Origin: Kitasatospora herbaricolor | GTDB taxonomy: Bacteria; Actinomycetota; Actinomycetes; Streptomycetales; Streptomycetaceae | DNA: 64,000 nucleotides | Reading direction: 5' to 3' | Assembly (NCBI RefSeq): GCF_030813695.1 | Contig: NZ_JAUSVA010000002.1 | Location: 6,843,501 to 6,907,500, forward strand | Shown: in pieces, positions 44,214 through 52,461 of the stretch | How the letters are laid out: every line of letters begins with the position of its first letter | Position numbering within the stretch: position 1 is the first letter of the stretch | Notes under the pieces: model-generated | What the model was told of the DNA's origin: nothing | What the model saw: the letters and a program-made list of their open reading frames with translations, nothing else | The model's database searches: none | Translations under genes and position numbers: made by a program

Positions 44214-45602
44214 ATGCCGCACCCCCGGCCCGGCGCTCCCGACCCCGGCGCCCCCGACCCCGCTGCTCCTGCCCCTCGTCCGGGAGCCGGTCCCGCTGCC
44301 GGTACCCGTCCCGGTCCCGGTGGGCCGGCCGCCGTCGCCGAGATCGAGCGGGTCTTCCGCCAGGAGTACGGCCGCGCGGTGGCCGTACTGGTCCGCCGCT
44401 TCGGCGACATCGACCTCGCCGAGGAGGCGGTCCAGCACGCCTTCACCAGGGCGGTGGAGCGCTGGCCGGCCGACGGCGTGCCGCCGAGTCCGGCGGGCTG
44501 GATCATCACCACGGCCCGCAACCGGGCGGTCGACGACCTCCGCCGGGAGTCCGTCCGGGCGGAGCGCCAGGCCGGTGCGGTACGGCTCGGCCCGACGGGC
44601 GGACCGGCCCCGGACGGCGGCGGACCGGAGGACCGGGGGACGCAGGACGGCAGGGGAAGGGACGGCCCGGCGAGGGAGGACCCGGTCGACGACCGGCTGC
44701 GCCTGATCTTCACCTGCTGCCACCCCGCGCTCGCGCCCGCCGCCCAGGTCGCCCTGACCCTGCGGCTGCTGGGCGGGCTCGGCACGGCGGAGATCGCGCA
44801 CGCCTTCCTGGTCCCGGAGCCGACCATGGCGCAGCGGCTGGTCCGGGCCAAACGCAAGATCCGCGCCGCCGGGATCCCGTACCGCGTCCCCGGCGGGGCC
44901 GAGCTGGCGGAACGGCTGCCACCCGTCCTCGCGGTGGTCTACCTGGTGTTCAACGAGGGCTACACGGCGAGTTCCGGCGAGCGGCTGGTCCGGGCGGACC
45001 TCTGCGCCGAGGCGGTCCGGCTCGGCCGGCTGCTGGCCGCGTCGATGCCGGACGAGCCGGAGGTCATCGGGCTGCTGGCGCTGATGCTGCTCACCGACTC
45101 GCGGCGGGCCGCCCGCACCACCCCGTCGGGCGACCTCGTCCGGCTGGCCGACCAGGACCGGGCCCGCTGGGACCAGGACCTGATCGCCGAGGGCCAGGCG
45201 CTGGTGCGGCGCTGCCTGCGGCTCGACCGGCCGGGCCCCTACCAGATCCAGGCGGCGATCAACGCGGTGCACAGCGACGCGCCCGTCGCCGCCGCGACCG
45301 ACTGGCGGCAGATCGTGCGGCTCTACGACCAGCTGCTGACGCTGTCCCCGGGCCCGGTGCCGGCCCTCCACCGGGCGGTCGCGGTGGCCGAGGTGGACGG
45401 GCCGCAGGCCGCGCTGGCCATGGTCGAGGGGCTGGACCTGGCCGGCTACCACCTCTTCCACGCCGTCCGGGCGGACCTGCTGCGCAGGCTGGGCCGGACC
45501 GCAGAGGCGGCCGCCGCGTACGAGGCGGCGGCCGCCCTCACCGGGAACGCGGCCGAGCGCGCCTTCCTCCTCCGGGCCCGGCGGGCGCTGGGCGAGGCCT
45601 GA
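44214..45602 (+). CDS. ECF-type RNA polymerase sigma factor, ECF42-like, with long C-terminal extension
   Basis: 462 residues from ATG 44214. After a Pro/Ala/Gly-rich tail of about 40 residues, region 2 is VFRQEYGRAVAVLVRRFGDIDLAEEAVQHAF with AGWIITTARNRAVDDLR, and region 4 is LTLRLLGGLGTAEIAHAFLVPEPTMAQRLVRAKRKIR. The C-terminal 200 residues form a helical TPR/DUF6596-like extension (YLVFNEGYTASSG; AAINAVHSDAP), diagnostic of the ECF42 group. It lies 8 bases after the DGPF gene, the standard ECF42 arrangement. No anti-sigma gene is adjacent, consistent with control by the C-terminal extension. Confidence 0.9.
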   Translation: MPHPRPGAPDPGAPDPAAPAPRPGAGPAAGTRPGPGGPAAVAEIERVFRQEYGRAVAVLVRRFGDIDLAEEAVQHAFTRAVERWPADGVPPSPAGWIITTARNRAVDDLRRESVRAERQAGAVRLGPTGGPAPDGGGPEDRGTQDGRGRDGPAREDPVDDRLRLIFTCCHPALAPAAQVALTLRLLGGLGTAEIAHAFLVPEPTMAQRLVRAKRKIRAAGIPYRVPGGAELAERLPPVLAVVYLVFNEGYTASSGERLVRADLCAEAVRLGRLLAASMPDEPEVIGLLALMLLTDSRRAARTTPSGDLVRLADQDRARWDQDLIAEGQALVRRCLRLDRPGPYQIQAAINAVHSDAPVAAATDWRQIVRLYDQLLTLSPGPVPALHRAVAVAEVDGPQAALAMVEGLDLAGYHLFHAVRADLLRRLGRTAEAAAAYEAAAALTGNAAERAFLLRARRALGEA

Positions 45603-45673
45603 CCGCCCGCCGGGCCGTTCGGGGCCGCTGGACGGTCCGGCCGGTGCCGGCGGCGGCGGCCCGGCGCACCGGA

Positions 45674-47059
45674 TCAGCCGCCGGTCTTCTGCTTGATCAG
45701 CTTGAGGGCGTCGTTCCAGGCGGTCTTCGGATCGGTGCCGTCCTGCTCGACCGCCCGCAGCCCGCTCTCGGTGAGGACGGTCTTCGCCGTGCCGTCGTCC
45801 TTGCCGATCGGTGCGGGCCGGACGAACTGCGCGGCGGCGGCGTAGATCCGGCCGACCGGCGTCTCGCCGAAGAAGTCGAGCTTCGCCTGCTGGACCGCGG
45901 GCAGTTGCAGCGCCGCCGTGGTGGAGGGCAGGTTGCCGACCTTGGCGAAGACCTTGGCCTGCTGCTCGGGCGCGGTCAGCCAGGCCGCCAGCGCGGCGGC
46001 CTCCTTGGGGTGCGCCCCGCCGCCCGGGACGGTCAGGAAGGCGCCGCCCCAGTTGCCCGCCACCGGCGCCTGGGCGATGTCCCACTGGCCGGCCGCGCCG
46101 TCGTCGGACTGGCTGCTGATCAGGCCGGTCATCCAGGACGGGCAGACCACGGTGGCGAACCGGGACAGGAAGAACCCGGTGTTCCAGGCGCCCTGGAACT
46201 GGGTGAGCCCGGCGCTCATGCCGCCCTGCGCCGCCCGGACGGCGACGTCCCAGGCCTTCTTCACCCCGGGGCTGGACTGGTGGTCCAGCTTGCCCGAGGC
46301 GTCCGAGTACTGCTGCGGCTCGCCGGCCAGGACGGCGTTGAACAGCCCGCCGACCGAGTCGGTGAAGAACGTCCCCTTGGGGGCGGCGGCCTGGTAGCGC
46401 CGGCCCACGTCCACGAAGCGGTTCCAGTCGCCCTTCCAGAGGGCGGCGACCGCCTCCCGGTCGGTGGGCAGTCCGGCCTTCTTGAAGAGGTCCTTGCGGT
46501 AGCAGACCGCCATCGGGCCGATGTCGGTGCCGAGGCCGATCATCCGGCCGTCGGCGGTGGTGCCCTGCTGGACCTTCCAGGGCAGCCAGGCGGCGGGGTC
46601 CACGCCGGGGGTGCCGCGCAGGTCGGTGAACCGGTCGGCGTAGGTGCTGGTGGCCTGGGCGATGTAGCCCACCTCGACCGCCTGGATGTCCGCGAGGCCG
46701 CTGCCGGAGGCCAGCTTGGGGGTGAGGGCGTCCCAGTAGGCCTGGCCGTCCTGGGTGATCTGGGCGTGGATGTTGATCTCGGGGTGGGCGGCCATGTACT
46801 CCCGGTACAGGCCCGCCTCGTGGTAGCCGAAGGTGCCGAACTCGCCGACCGTCAGGGTGATCGTGCCCTGGCCGGCGTCGGCCGAGGTCTCGCCCGCCGC
46901 TTTCGGCGTGCCCGTGGGGGAGCCCTCGAAGGCGCAGCCGGTGAGCAGCAGCACCCCGGCCGTGAGCGCCGCCGCGAGGCGCCGGGCGCCGGCGCGGTGC
47001 GGCGGCGCCGCCGCCCTTCGGGGTCGGGGGCGGGACGGTCGGGGGGTGGTTCTCGGCAT
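45674..47059 (-). CDS. Orphan CebE-like sugar-binding lipoprotein
   Basis: 461 residues, minus strand, ATG at 47059. A long basic N-terminus is followed by the lipobox LLLTGCAFEG, so it is membrane-anchored outside the cell. It is a clear paralogue of the CebE-like protein at 49919: shared stretches include TVGEFGTFGYHEAGLY, IGLGTDIGPMAVCYRKDLFKKAGLPTD and GNWGGAFLTVPGGGAHP. It has no permease genes of its own. A CebR-type operator overlaps its promoter, so it is probably induced with the ceb operon and may share the CebFG permeases or bind a related oligosaccharide. Confidence 0.9.
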   Translation of the reverse strand: MPRTTPRPSRPRPRRAAAPPHRAGARRLAAALTAGVLLLTGCAFEGSPTGTPKAAGETSADAGQGTITLTVGEFGTFGYHEAGLYREYMAAHPEINIHAQITQDGQAYWDALTPKLASGSGLADIQAVEVGYIAQATSTYADRFTDLRGTPGVDPAAWLPWKVQQGTTADGRMIGLGTDIGPMAVCYRKDLFKKAGLPTDREAVAALWKGDWNRFVDVGRRYQAAAPKGTFFTDSVGGLFNAVLAGEPQQYSDASGKLDHQSSPGVKKAWDVAVRAAQGGMSAGLTQFQGAWNTGFFLSRFATVVCPSWMTGLISSQSDDGAAGQWDIAQAPVAGNWGGAFLTVPGGGAHPKEAAALAAWLTAPEQQAKVFAKVGNLPSTTAALQLPAVQQAKLDFFGETPVGRIYAAAAQFVRPAPIGKDDGTAKTVLTESGLRAVEQDGTDPKTAWNDALKLIKQKTGG

Positions 47060-47207
47060 GGTGCGGTGGCCTCTCGCGGGCGGAGGGGGGAGGAGCCGGG
47101 CAGCGGCGGAGGGGAACGGCTGTGGTGGGCGACGCTGGCGGTGGGCAACGGCGGGGGTGGGAGGGGTGGCGGGCGACGGGGCGCGGCCGGGGTACCGCTC
47201 CGGCCGA

Positions 47208-47254
47208 TGGGAGCGCTCCCACTGAAGGGTGGGGGACCGGCTCCGGAGCGTCAA
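47208..47254 (-). promoter_or_regulatory. CebR-type operator and promoter of the orphan binding protein
   Basis: TGGGAGCGCTCCCA at 47208-47221 is the 14-bp CebR box known from Streptomyces cellobiose regulons. On the minus strand TTGACG (47249-47254), a 17-base spacer and CACCCT (47226-47231) form a promoter whose predicted start point overlaps the operator. Confidence 0.85.
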
Positions 47255-47300
47255 GATCGGTGCGGCGGTGTTTCCGAACCGTGTCGTTGGCATGAACGTG

Positions 47301-47356
47301 CGGTCCTGCGGTCCTGCGGTCCTGCGGTCCTGCGGTCCTGCGGTCCTGCGGTCCTG
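47301..47356. repeat. Seven tandem copies of an 8-bp unit
   Basis: CGGTCCTG is repeated seven times without change and followed by a half copy. It lies between the 3' end of the cellulase gene and the promoter of the orphan binding protein, both on the minus strand. No gene spans it. Pure octamer arrays are prone to copy-number change. Confidence 0.9.
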
Positions 47357-47436
47357 CGGTGCCGAGGTGCCGCGGGCCGGGCGCCAGGGCGGGCCGACCG
47401 GGTGCCCGGGTGTCCGGGTGCCCGGTCGGCCCGCAG

Positions 47437-47469
47437 GACGCGGCCGCCGTCCGGGGCGGCGGCCGCGTC
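47437..47469 (-). terminator. Terminator of the GH6 cellulase gene
   Basis: A perfect 13-bp inverted repeat (47437-47449 with 47457-47469) with a 7-base loop starts 35 bases past the cellulase stop codon. Confidence 0.75.
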
Positions 47470-47503
47470 GCCCCGGACGGCCGGAGCCCCCGGCCCCGCC
47501 CGG

Positions 47504-48721
47504 TCAGCCCTTGCGGGCGAACGGATCGGTGTTGAACCGCAGCGCGGGGGAGGCCTGCGCGGCGAGGCTGTGCGCCTGCTCGGGCCACCAGGCGCCGGCC
47601 ACGGGGTCGACTCCGCCGTACTCGGGATCCGTGCCGCCCGCCGTCCCCCGGGTGCAGCTGCCGTCCGACTCGCCGGGCACCTTGATCCACAGGTAGGCGT
47701 CGAGCAGCGGGACCCCGGTGTCCGCGGTCGGGCGGGTGCCCAGGCCGCGGGCCGGCGGGTTGCACCAGGTCTGCGGGTCCGGGTACTGGGCGGTGGGCGT
47801 CCACGGTCCCTGGCCGTTGCGGCTGCTGTCGACGACGAAGTGCGGCAGCCGGGCGTCGGCCGGCACGTGGGCGGCGTACCAGGCGTCCGCGTCGGCCTGC
47901 GGCCAGTACTGGTTGGCGCAGTCGTCGGCGGCGGCGCCGGGGGTGTTGGCCAGGTACCAGGTGCACTTGGCGACCAGGGTGCCGTACCGGACGAGGTCGG
48001 CGTCCCGCTGGTAGTTGGAGACGTTCAGGAAGAAGCCCTGGGCCCGGGCCACCCCGCTCGCGTCGAGCAGCGCCGCCATGGTCCCGACGTTCTGCCAGGA
48101 GCTGTGGCCGCCGTCCAGGTAGACCAGTGCCCCGCTCTGCCGCTCCAGCCGGTCGACGGCGGCGTTCGTCTCGGCCAGCCGGTCGGCCTGCTGCTGCGCG
48201 GTGCCGCCGCAGAAGGCGGGGCTGAGGGCGAGGCCGTCGGGCTCCAGCACGACCACCGTCTGCCGTCGGCCGATGCCCTGGGCCAGGGCGTCCACCCAGG
48301 CCGCGTACTGGGCCGAGTCGGCGGCGCCGCCGGCCGAGTACTGGGAGCAGTCGCGGCCGGGGATGTTGTAGGCCACCGCCACCGGCGTCTGCCGCAGCAG
48401 GGCCGCCTTCGCCTGCAGCTCGGCCATCTCGCGGGTGGTCTGCGCCGGGTCGGCCGTGCCGGTGAACCACCGGGCGACGGGCCAGCTGGCCAGCTTGGCC
48501 ATCGCGGCGGCCCCGGCGGTGTCGCCGGCCCGCAGGTCGGTGACGGCCTGCTGGGCGGCCTTGCTCGCCGGGTCGATGAAGAAGTGCGTACCGGCGGGGA
48601 GCGAGCGGGAGGCCGGAGCGGCCGGTCCGGCCGCGGCCGCGGGTCCGGCGCCGAGGCCGGAGAGTGCGGCGAGCGTCGCGGCCACGGCCAGTGCCGCTCG
48701 CGTGGTGCGGGCGATGCGCAT
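47504..48721 (-). CDS. Secreted GH6 endo-beta-1,4-glucanase (cellulase)
   Basis: 405 residues, minus strand, ATG at 48721. A signal peptide (MRIARTTRAALAVAATLAAL, cleavage near PAAAAGPA) directs secretion. GH6 signatures are all present: VAVAYNIPGRDCSQYSAGG, VVVLEPDGLALSPAFC (catalytic acid region), YLDGGHSSWQNVG, HFVVDSSRNGQGP and LLDAYLWIKVPGESDGSC. There is no carbohydrate-binding module or linker, so it is a catalytic domain only, possibly acting on soluble glucans. The promoter region carries a CebR-type operator in a 36-bp palindrome. Confidence 0.93.
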   Translation of the reverse strand: MRIARTTRAALAVAATLAALSGLGAGPAAAAGPAAPASRSLPAGTHFFIDPASKAAQQAVTDLRAGDTAGAAAMAKLASWPVARWFTGTADPAQTTREMAELQAKAALLRQTPVAVAYNIPGRDCSQYSAGGAADSAQYAAWVDALAQGIGRRQTVVVLEPDGLALSPAFCGGTAQQQADRLAETNAAVDRLERQSGALVYLDGGHSSWQNVGTMAALLDASGVARAQGFFLNVSNYQRDADLVRYGTLVAKCTWYLANTPGAAADDCANQYWPQADADAWYAAHVPADARLPHFVVDSSRNGQGPWTPTAQYPDPQTWCNPPARGLGTRPTADTGVPLLDAYLWIKVPGESDGSCTRGTAGGTDPEYGGVDPVAGAWWPEQAHSLAAQASPALRFNTDPFARKG

Positions 48722-48951
48722 GACGGTTACTCCCTGTGAGTGGGTGCGGGCGGGCGGGCCGTCCCGGCACCCCGCGGGCCCCGGTGCGGACGGTGCGGTG
48801 GTGGGACGGTGCGGGTGCGGGTGGCCGGGCGGGCGTCCCCGCCGGGGCAGGGCTCGGCCGTTCGGGCCCGGTGGGCGGATCGGGGCCGGTCCGGGGGTGG
48901 TCCGGGCGGTGCGAGGTGCGGGCGGGCGGTGGCTGCGCCGTGCGTTGGACG

Positions 48952-48987
48952 GCCCCGGTACCTGGGAGCGCTCCCAGGTACCGGGGC
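48952..48987. promoter_or_regulatory. CebR-type operator inside a 36-bp perfect palindrome
   Basis: The box TGGGAGCGCTCCCA (48963-48976) is extended on both sides by exactly complementary bases to 48952-48987. It lies 230 bases upstream of the cellulase start on the minus strand, in the untranslated leader if the TTGACG near 49060 is the -35. Besides repressor binding, the transcript could fold into a long hairpin. Confidence 0.85.
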
Positions 48988-49728
48988 GGCCGGTCCCCGC
49001 ATGAGTCGGGTGGGGGCAGGGACCGCCACACATGAAGTCAGAGTCCCCGGGGAGGCGTCAAGAGTTCTCACCGGCTTCAAGTTCTGAACCGGCGACCGGG
49101 CCGGCGGCGGCCTGACGGGCCGACAAGGCGCTGCTGGTTCAAATCTCTGAAGGAGTGTTCGACGATTCGACGCTCCGGCGGGGCAACGAGGCCTGCCGAT
49201 GGCCGAATTGAGCCCCGGAGTTCGCCGCCGGAGGCCGGTCGCGCACGGCAGGCCGCGGGACGGGCCGCCGGTTCCGCCCCCGCGGCCGGGCGGCGCCGCC
49301 CGGCCGCGGCGGGTGCCCGCGGGTGGCGTCGAGGGCCCGCGTCACCTGCCGCTCGGCCGCGACCCGGCGGGGCGGCCGGATCGGGCGCGATGGTGCCGGG
49401 GCGGGGCCGCCCGGGTGCCCCGGCGGAGGCGGCGTGGTCCGTTCCATGGTCCTCCCACGGGCGGCGGCCGGCGGCCCGTCCCGTTCCTCCGGGCGCCGGC
49501 CGGACGGTGCGCGCTCCGCCCGGCGCCCGGCCGGCGATCGGGGCGCGGCGGCCCCCCGGCCGACCGGGCGGAGCCTCCCGGCCGGGTCCACCGCTCCGCC
49601 GTCCACCGTCGTGACCTGCGGAGACGGTAGGGCTCCGGCCGGCCGGCCCGGTCGGCCGGGGAGGTGTTCCCCGGCGGTCGGCGCGACATCGGCAGGACAC
49701 GCTCCGGTAACGGCTTGGACTTCATGTC

Positions 49729-49785
49729 TTGACACGCCTGCCGGGCGGGAAGCAACCTTTCGGCAGACGCATGGGAGCGCTCCCA
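49729..49785 (+). promoter_or_regulatory. cebE promoter with CebR-type operator
   Basis: TTGACA (49729-49734), an 18-base spacer and CAACCT (49753-49758) form a good promoter. The operator TGGGAGCGCTCCCA at 49772-49785 sits just after the predicted start point, where a LacI-type repressor would block elongation. Confidence 0.85.
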
Positions 49786-49918
49786 CATCGAAAGAGCGAA
49801 TCCCGGACGTCAGCACCACCCCAAGGTCGCTTTTCCCCGGCCGGTTCCCGGCTCTCCCTGACTCGCTTCCGCCCCATTCCCGAGCCGCACCGCCGCGTCT
49901 CGGACCAAGGAGATGGAC

Positions 49919-51250
49919 ATGCGCACGTCCCGTGCCACCCGCACCACCCGTTCCCGTCGCGCCGTCGTGCTCGTCACGACCGTGCTGAGTGCCACGGCGC
50001 TGCTGGCCACCGGTTGCTCCAGCAGCGGGTCGAGCAGCGACAAGGCCGCCGACCCGAACGAGAAGATCACTCTCACCGTGGGCGACTTCGGGACGTTCGG
50101 CTTCAAGGAGGCGGGCCTGTTCGACGCGTACACGGCGCTGCACCCGAACATCACCGTCAAGGAGAACACCACCACCCAGGAGGCGGACTACTGGACCGCC
50201 GTCCAGACCCACCTCGCGGCGGGCAGCGGCCTGGACGACATCCAGGCCCTGGAGGTCGGCCGGATCGCGCTCGCCACCTCCGACGCGCTGAGCGGCTCCT
50301 TCCAGGACCTCTCCAAGGCCCCGGGGATCAAGAAGGACGACTACCTGCCGTGGAAGTGGCAGCAGGCCACCACCGCGAGCGGCAAGACCATCGGTCTGGG
50401 CACCGACGTCGGCCCGATGGCGGTCTGCTACCGCCAGGACCTCTTCCAGGCGGCCGGCCTGCCCTCCGACCCGGCGGCCGTCAGCGCGCTGTGGGCCGGC
50501 GACTGGGCCAAGTACGTCGAGGTCGGCAAGCAGTTCCAGGCGAAGGCCGCCAAGGGTACCTTCTTCATGGACTCCGCCACCGGCCTGTTCAACGCCACGG
50601 TCTCCAGCAGCACCGAGCAGTACTACAAGAACGGCAAGCTCAACTACAAGGACTCGGCGAGCGTCAAGACCGCCTGGGACCTCGCCATGAAGGCCGACGC
50701 CGCGGGCAGCTCGCAGGGCCTCAAGGAGTTCGACCCGACCTGGCAGACCGCGTTCACCCAGTCCACCTTCGCCACCACCATCTGCCCGTCCTGGCAGCAG
50801 GCGAACATCGAGAAGTACTCCGGCCCGGCCAACGCCGGCAAGTGGAACGTCGCCCAGGCGCCCGCCGCCGGCAACTGGGGCGGCTCCTTCCTGTCCGTCC
50901 CGAGCTCCGGCAAGCACGTCGCCGCGGCCCAGGACCTGGTGGCCTGGCTGAGCGCCCCGGAGCAGCAGGCCAAGGTCTTCCAGAAGGTCGGCAACATCCC
51001 GTCCAACCAGAACGCCTACGCCCTGCCCGGCGTGACCGACTTCAAGAACCCCTACATCGGCCCGAACGCGCCGACCGGCCAGATCTTCTCCACCGCGGCC
51101 AAGGCCATCAAGCCCGCCGAGACCGGCCCCAAGGCCGGTGACCTGCAGACCGCCTTCTCCAACGGCATCCTGCTGGTCGAGCAGAACGGCAAGAGCGCCG
51201 GCGACGCCTGGAACGAGACCGTCAAGCAGATCGACAGCACCATCCAGTAG
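49919..51250 (+). CDS. cebE: Cellobiose/cello-oligosaccharide-binding lipoprotein
   Basis: 443 residues. ATG 49919 is preferred over ATG 49913 because AAGGAG ends only one base before 49913 but seven before 49919. The lipobox is LLATGCSSSG; the mature protein is a cluster B/F extracellular solute-binding protein (TLTVGDFGTFGFKEAGLFD; IGLGTDVGPMAVCYRQDLFQ; GNWGGSFLSVPSSGKH). It is first in the order binding protein, two permeases, GH1 glucosidase, identical to cebEFG-bglC of Streptomyces. A CebR-type box lies in its promoter. It delivers cello-oligosaccharides released by secreted cellulases to the CebFG permease. Confidence 0.92.
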   Translation: MRTSRATRTTRSRRAVVLVTTVLSATALLATGCSSSGSSSDKAADPNEKITLTVGDFGTFGFKEAGLFDAYTALHPNITVKENTTTQEADYWTAVQTHLAAGSGLDDIQALEVGRIALATSDALSGSFQDLSKAPGIKKDDYLPWKWQQATTASGKTIGLGTDVGPMAVCYRQDLFQAAGLPSDPAAVSALWAGDWAKYVEVGKQFQAKAAKGTFFMDSATGLFNATVSSSTEQYYKNGKLNYKDSASVKTAWDLAMKADAAGSSQGLKEFDPTWQTAFTQSTFATTICPSWQQANIEKYSGPANAGKWNVAQAPAAGNWGGSFLSVPSSGKHVAAAQDLVAWLSAPEQQAKVFQKVGNIPSNQNAYALPGVTDFKNPYIGPNAPTGQIFSTAAKAIKPAETGPKAGDLQTAFSNGILLVEQNGKSAGDAWNETVKQIDSTIQ

Positions 51251-51259
51251 CAGGCCGGA

Positions 51260-51406
51260 GGGGCCGCCCGGTCAGCGCACCGGGCGGCCCCGCCCGCCCC
51301 ACCGACGTCCATCGGCGTCCCGTCCGGCAGCCGTCGCCGCCGGGCCCGGGCCCGCCGTCCAAGGCCCCGAAGACCCGGCGGCATCCCACTGGCCCTCGCC
51401 AGTGGG
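51260..51406 (+). terminator. Two intercistronic hairpins between cebE and cebF
   Basis: Ten bases after the cebE stop a perfect 13-bp stem with a 6-base loop spans 51260-51291. A second 9-bp stem with a 4-base loop spans 51385-51406, 33 bases before the cebF start. Partial termination or 3' protection here would give much more binding protein than permease. Confidence 0.7.
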
Positions 51407-51439
51407 CCGAAGGCAGCAATCCACGGAAGGAAGCCACAC

Positions 51440-52450
51440 GTGGCCACCTCCATCACCGCCCGCGGGAGCGACCCAGGCTCCGCGACGCCAGACCGACCCC
51501 ACCCCGTACCGCCGAAGGACGAACGCCGCCAGGCCTGGCGCAGCCGTCTGTACCGCTGGGACACCAAGGGCTCGCCCTACGCCTTCGTGTCGCCGTTCTT
51601 CCTGGTCTTCGCGGCGTTCGGGCTCTTCCCCCTGCTCTACACCGGCTGGCTGTCGCTGCACCAGGTGAGCCTCTACAACGTCGACCAGGCGAAGTGGGTC
51701 GGGCTGAAGAACTACACCGACCTCTTCACCGGCCCGCCCAGCCACTTCTTCTGGAACGCCCTGGGCAACACCTTCACGCTCGGCATCCTGTCCACGGTGC
51801 CGCAGTTGATGATCGCCATCGGCCTGGCCCACCTGCTCAACTACAAGCTCCGCGCCAGCTCCTTCTTCCGGACGGCCCTGCTCGCGCCGTACGCGACCTC
51901 GGTCGCCGCCGCCACCCTGGTGTTCGCGCTGATCTTCAGCCCGGAGAGCGGGATGGCGAACTGGTTCCTGGGCCTGTTCGGGGTCGACCCGGTGGCCTGG
52001 GAGGCCGGTGAATGGACCTCCCAGCTGGCCATCTCGCTGATCGTCACCTGGCGCTGGACCGGCTACAACGCCCTGATCTTCCTCGCCGCGATGCAGGCCG
52101 TGCCGGGCGACCTGTACGAGGCCGCGGCCCTGGACGGCGCCTCCCGCTGGAAGCAGTTCCTGCACGTGACCGTCCCCGCGCTGCGGCCGACGATCCTGTT
52201 CACGGTCGTCGTCTCGACCATCGGGGCCACCCAACTCTTCGGCGAGCCCTTCCTGTTCGGCGGCCAGAGCGGCCACCAGGGCGGCACCGCCCACCAGTAC
52301 GAGACCCTCGGGGTCTTCATGTACGACCAGGGCTTCCGCAACAGCATGCTCGGCCGCGCCTCCGCCATCGCCTGGACGATGTTCGCGCTGCTCCTGCTGA
52401 TCGGCCTCGTCAACGCCCTGATCGCCCGCCGCCTGCGCAAGTCGCAGTGA
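51440..52450 (+). CDS. cebF: Sugar ABC transporter permease, CebF-like
   Basis: 336 residues from GTG 51440, with GAAGGAAG upstream. MalF-type inner-membrane protein with about six segments (YAFVSPFFLVFAAFGLFPLLYTGW first). The EAA loop that docks the ATPase is YEAAALDGASRWKQFLHVTVPALRPTI. No ATPase is encoded in the operon; Streptomyces ceb systems use the shared MsiK ATPase encoded elsewhere. 189 bases after cebE and 11 bases before cebG. Confidence 0.92.
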   Translation: MATSITARGSDPGSATPDRPHPVPPKDERRQAWRSRLYRWDTKGSPYAFVSPFFLVFAAFGLFPLLYTGWLSLHQVSLYNVDQAKWVGLKNYTDLFTGPPSHFFWNALGNTFTLGILSTVPQLMIAIGLAHLLNYKLRASSFFRTALLAPYATSVAAATLVFALIFSPESGMANWFLGLFGVDPVAWEAGEWTSQLAISLIVTWRWTGYNALIFLAAMQAVPGDLYEAAALDGASRWKQFLHVTVPALRPTILFTVVVSTIGATQLFGEPFLFGGQSGHQGGTAHQYETLGVFMYDQGFRNSMLGRASAIAWTMFALLLLIGLVNALIARRLRKSQ

Positions 52451-52461
52451 GAGGAGGAACC

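Larger units (their letters stand above)
48722..49918. other. 1.2-kb divergent region between the cellulase and cebE
   Basis: No convincing gene. It holds the cellulase promoter side (TTGACG on the minus strand near 49057-49062), the CebR-type operator at 48963-48976 and the cebE promoter with its operator at 49729-49785. The central 49200-49680 part is Arg/Pro/Gly-coding low-complexity sequence in all frames. Confidence 0.6.

Noticed and set aside
47301..47356. CRISPR array
   Set aside because: The 8-bp units are contiguous with no spacers and there are no cas genes.
49136..49145. GGTTCAAATC resembling a tRNA T-loop
   Set aside because: The flanking bases do not form a T-stem, and no acceptor, D or anticodon arms fit around it.
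49199..49630. 143-codon open frame between the cellulase and cebE
   Set aside because: Arg/Pro/Gly-rich composition, no ribosome-binding site, no domain, and equally open antisense frames; typical GC-rich filler.
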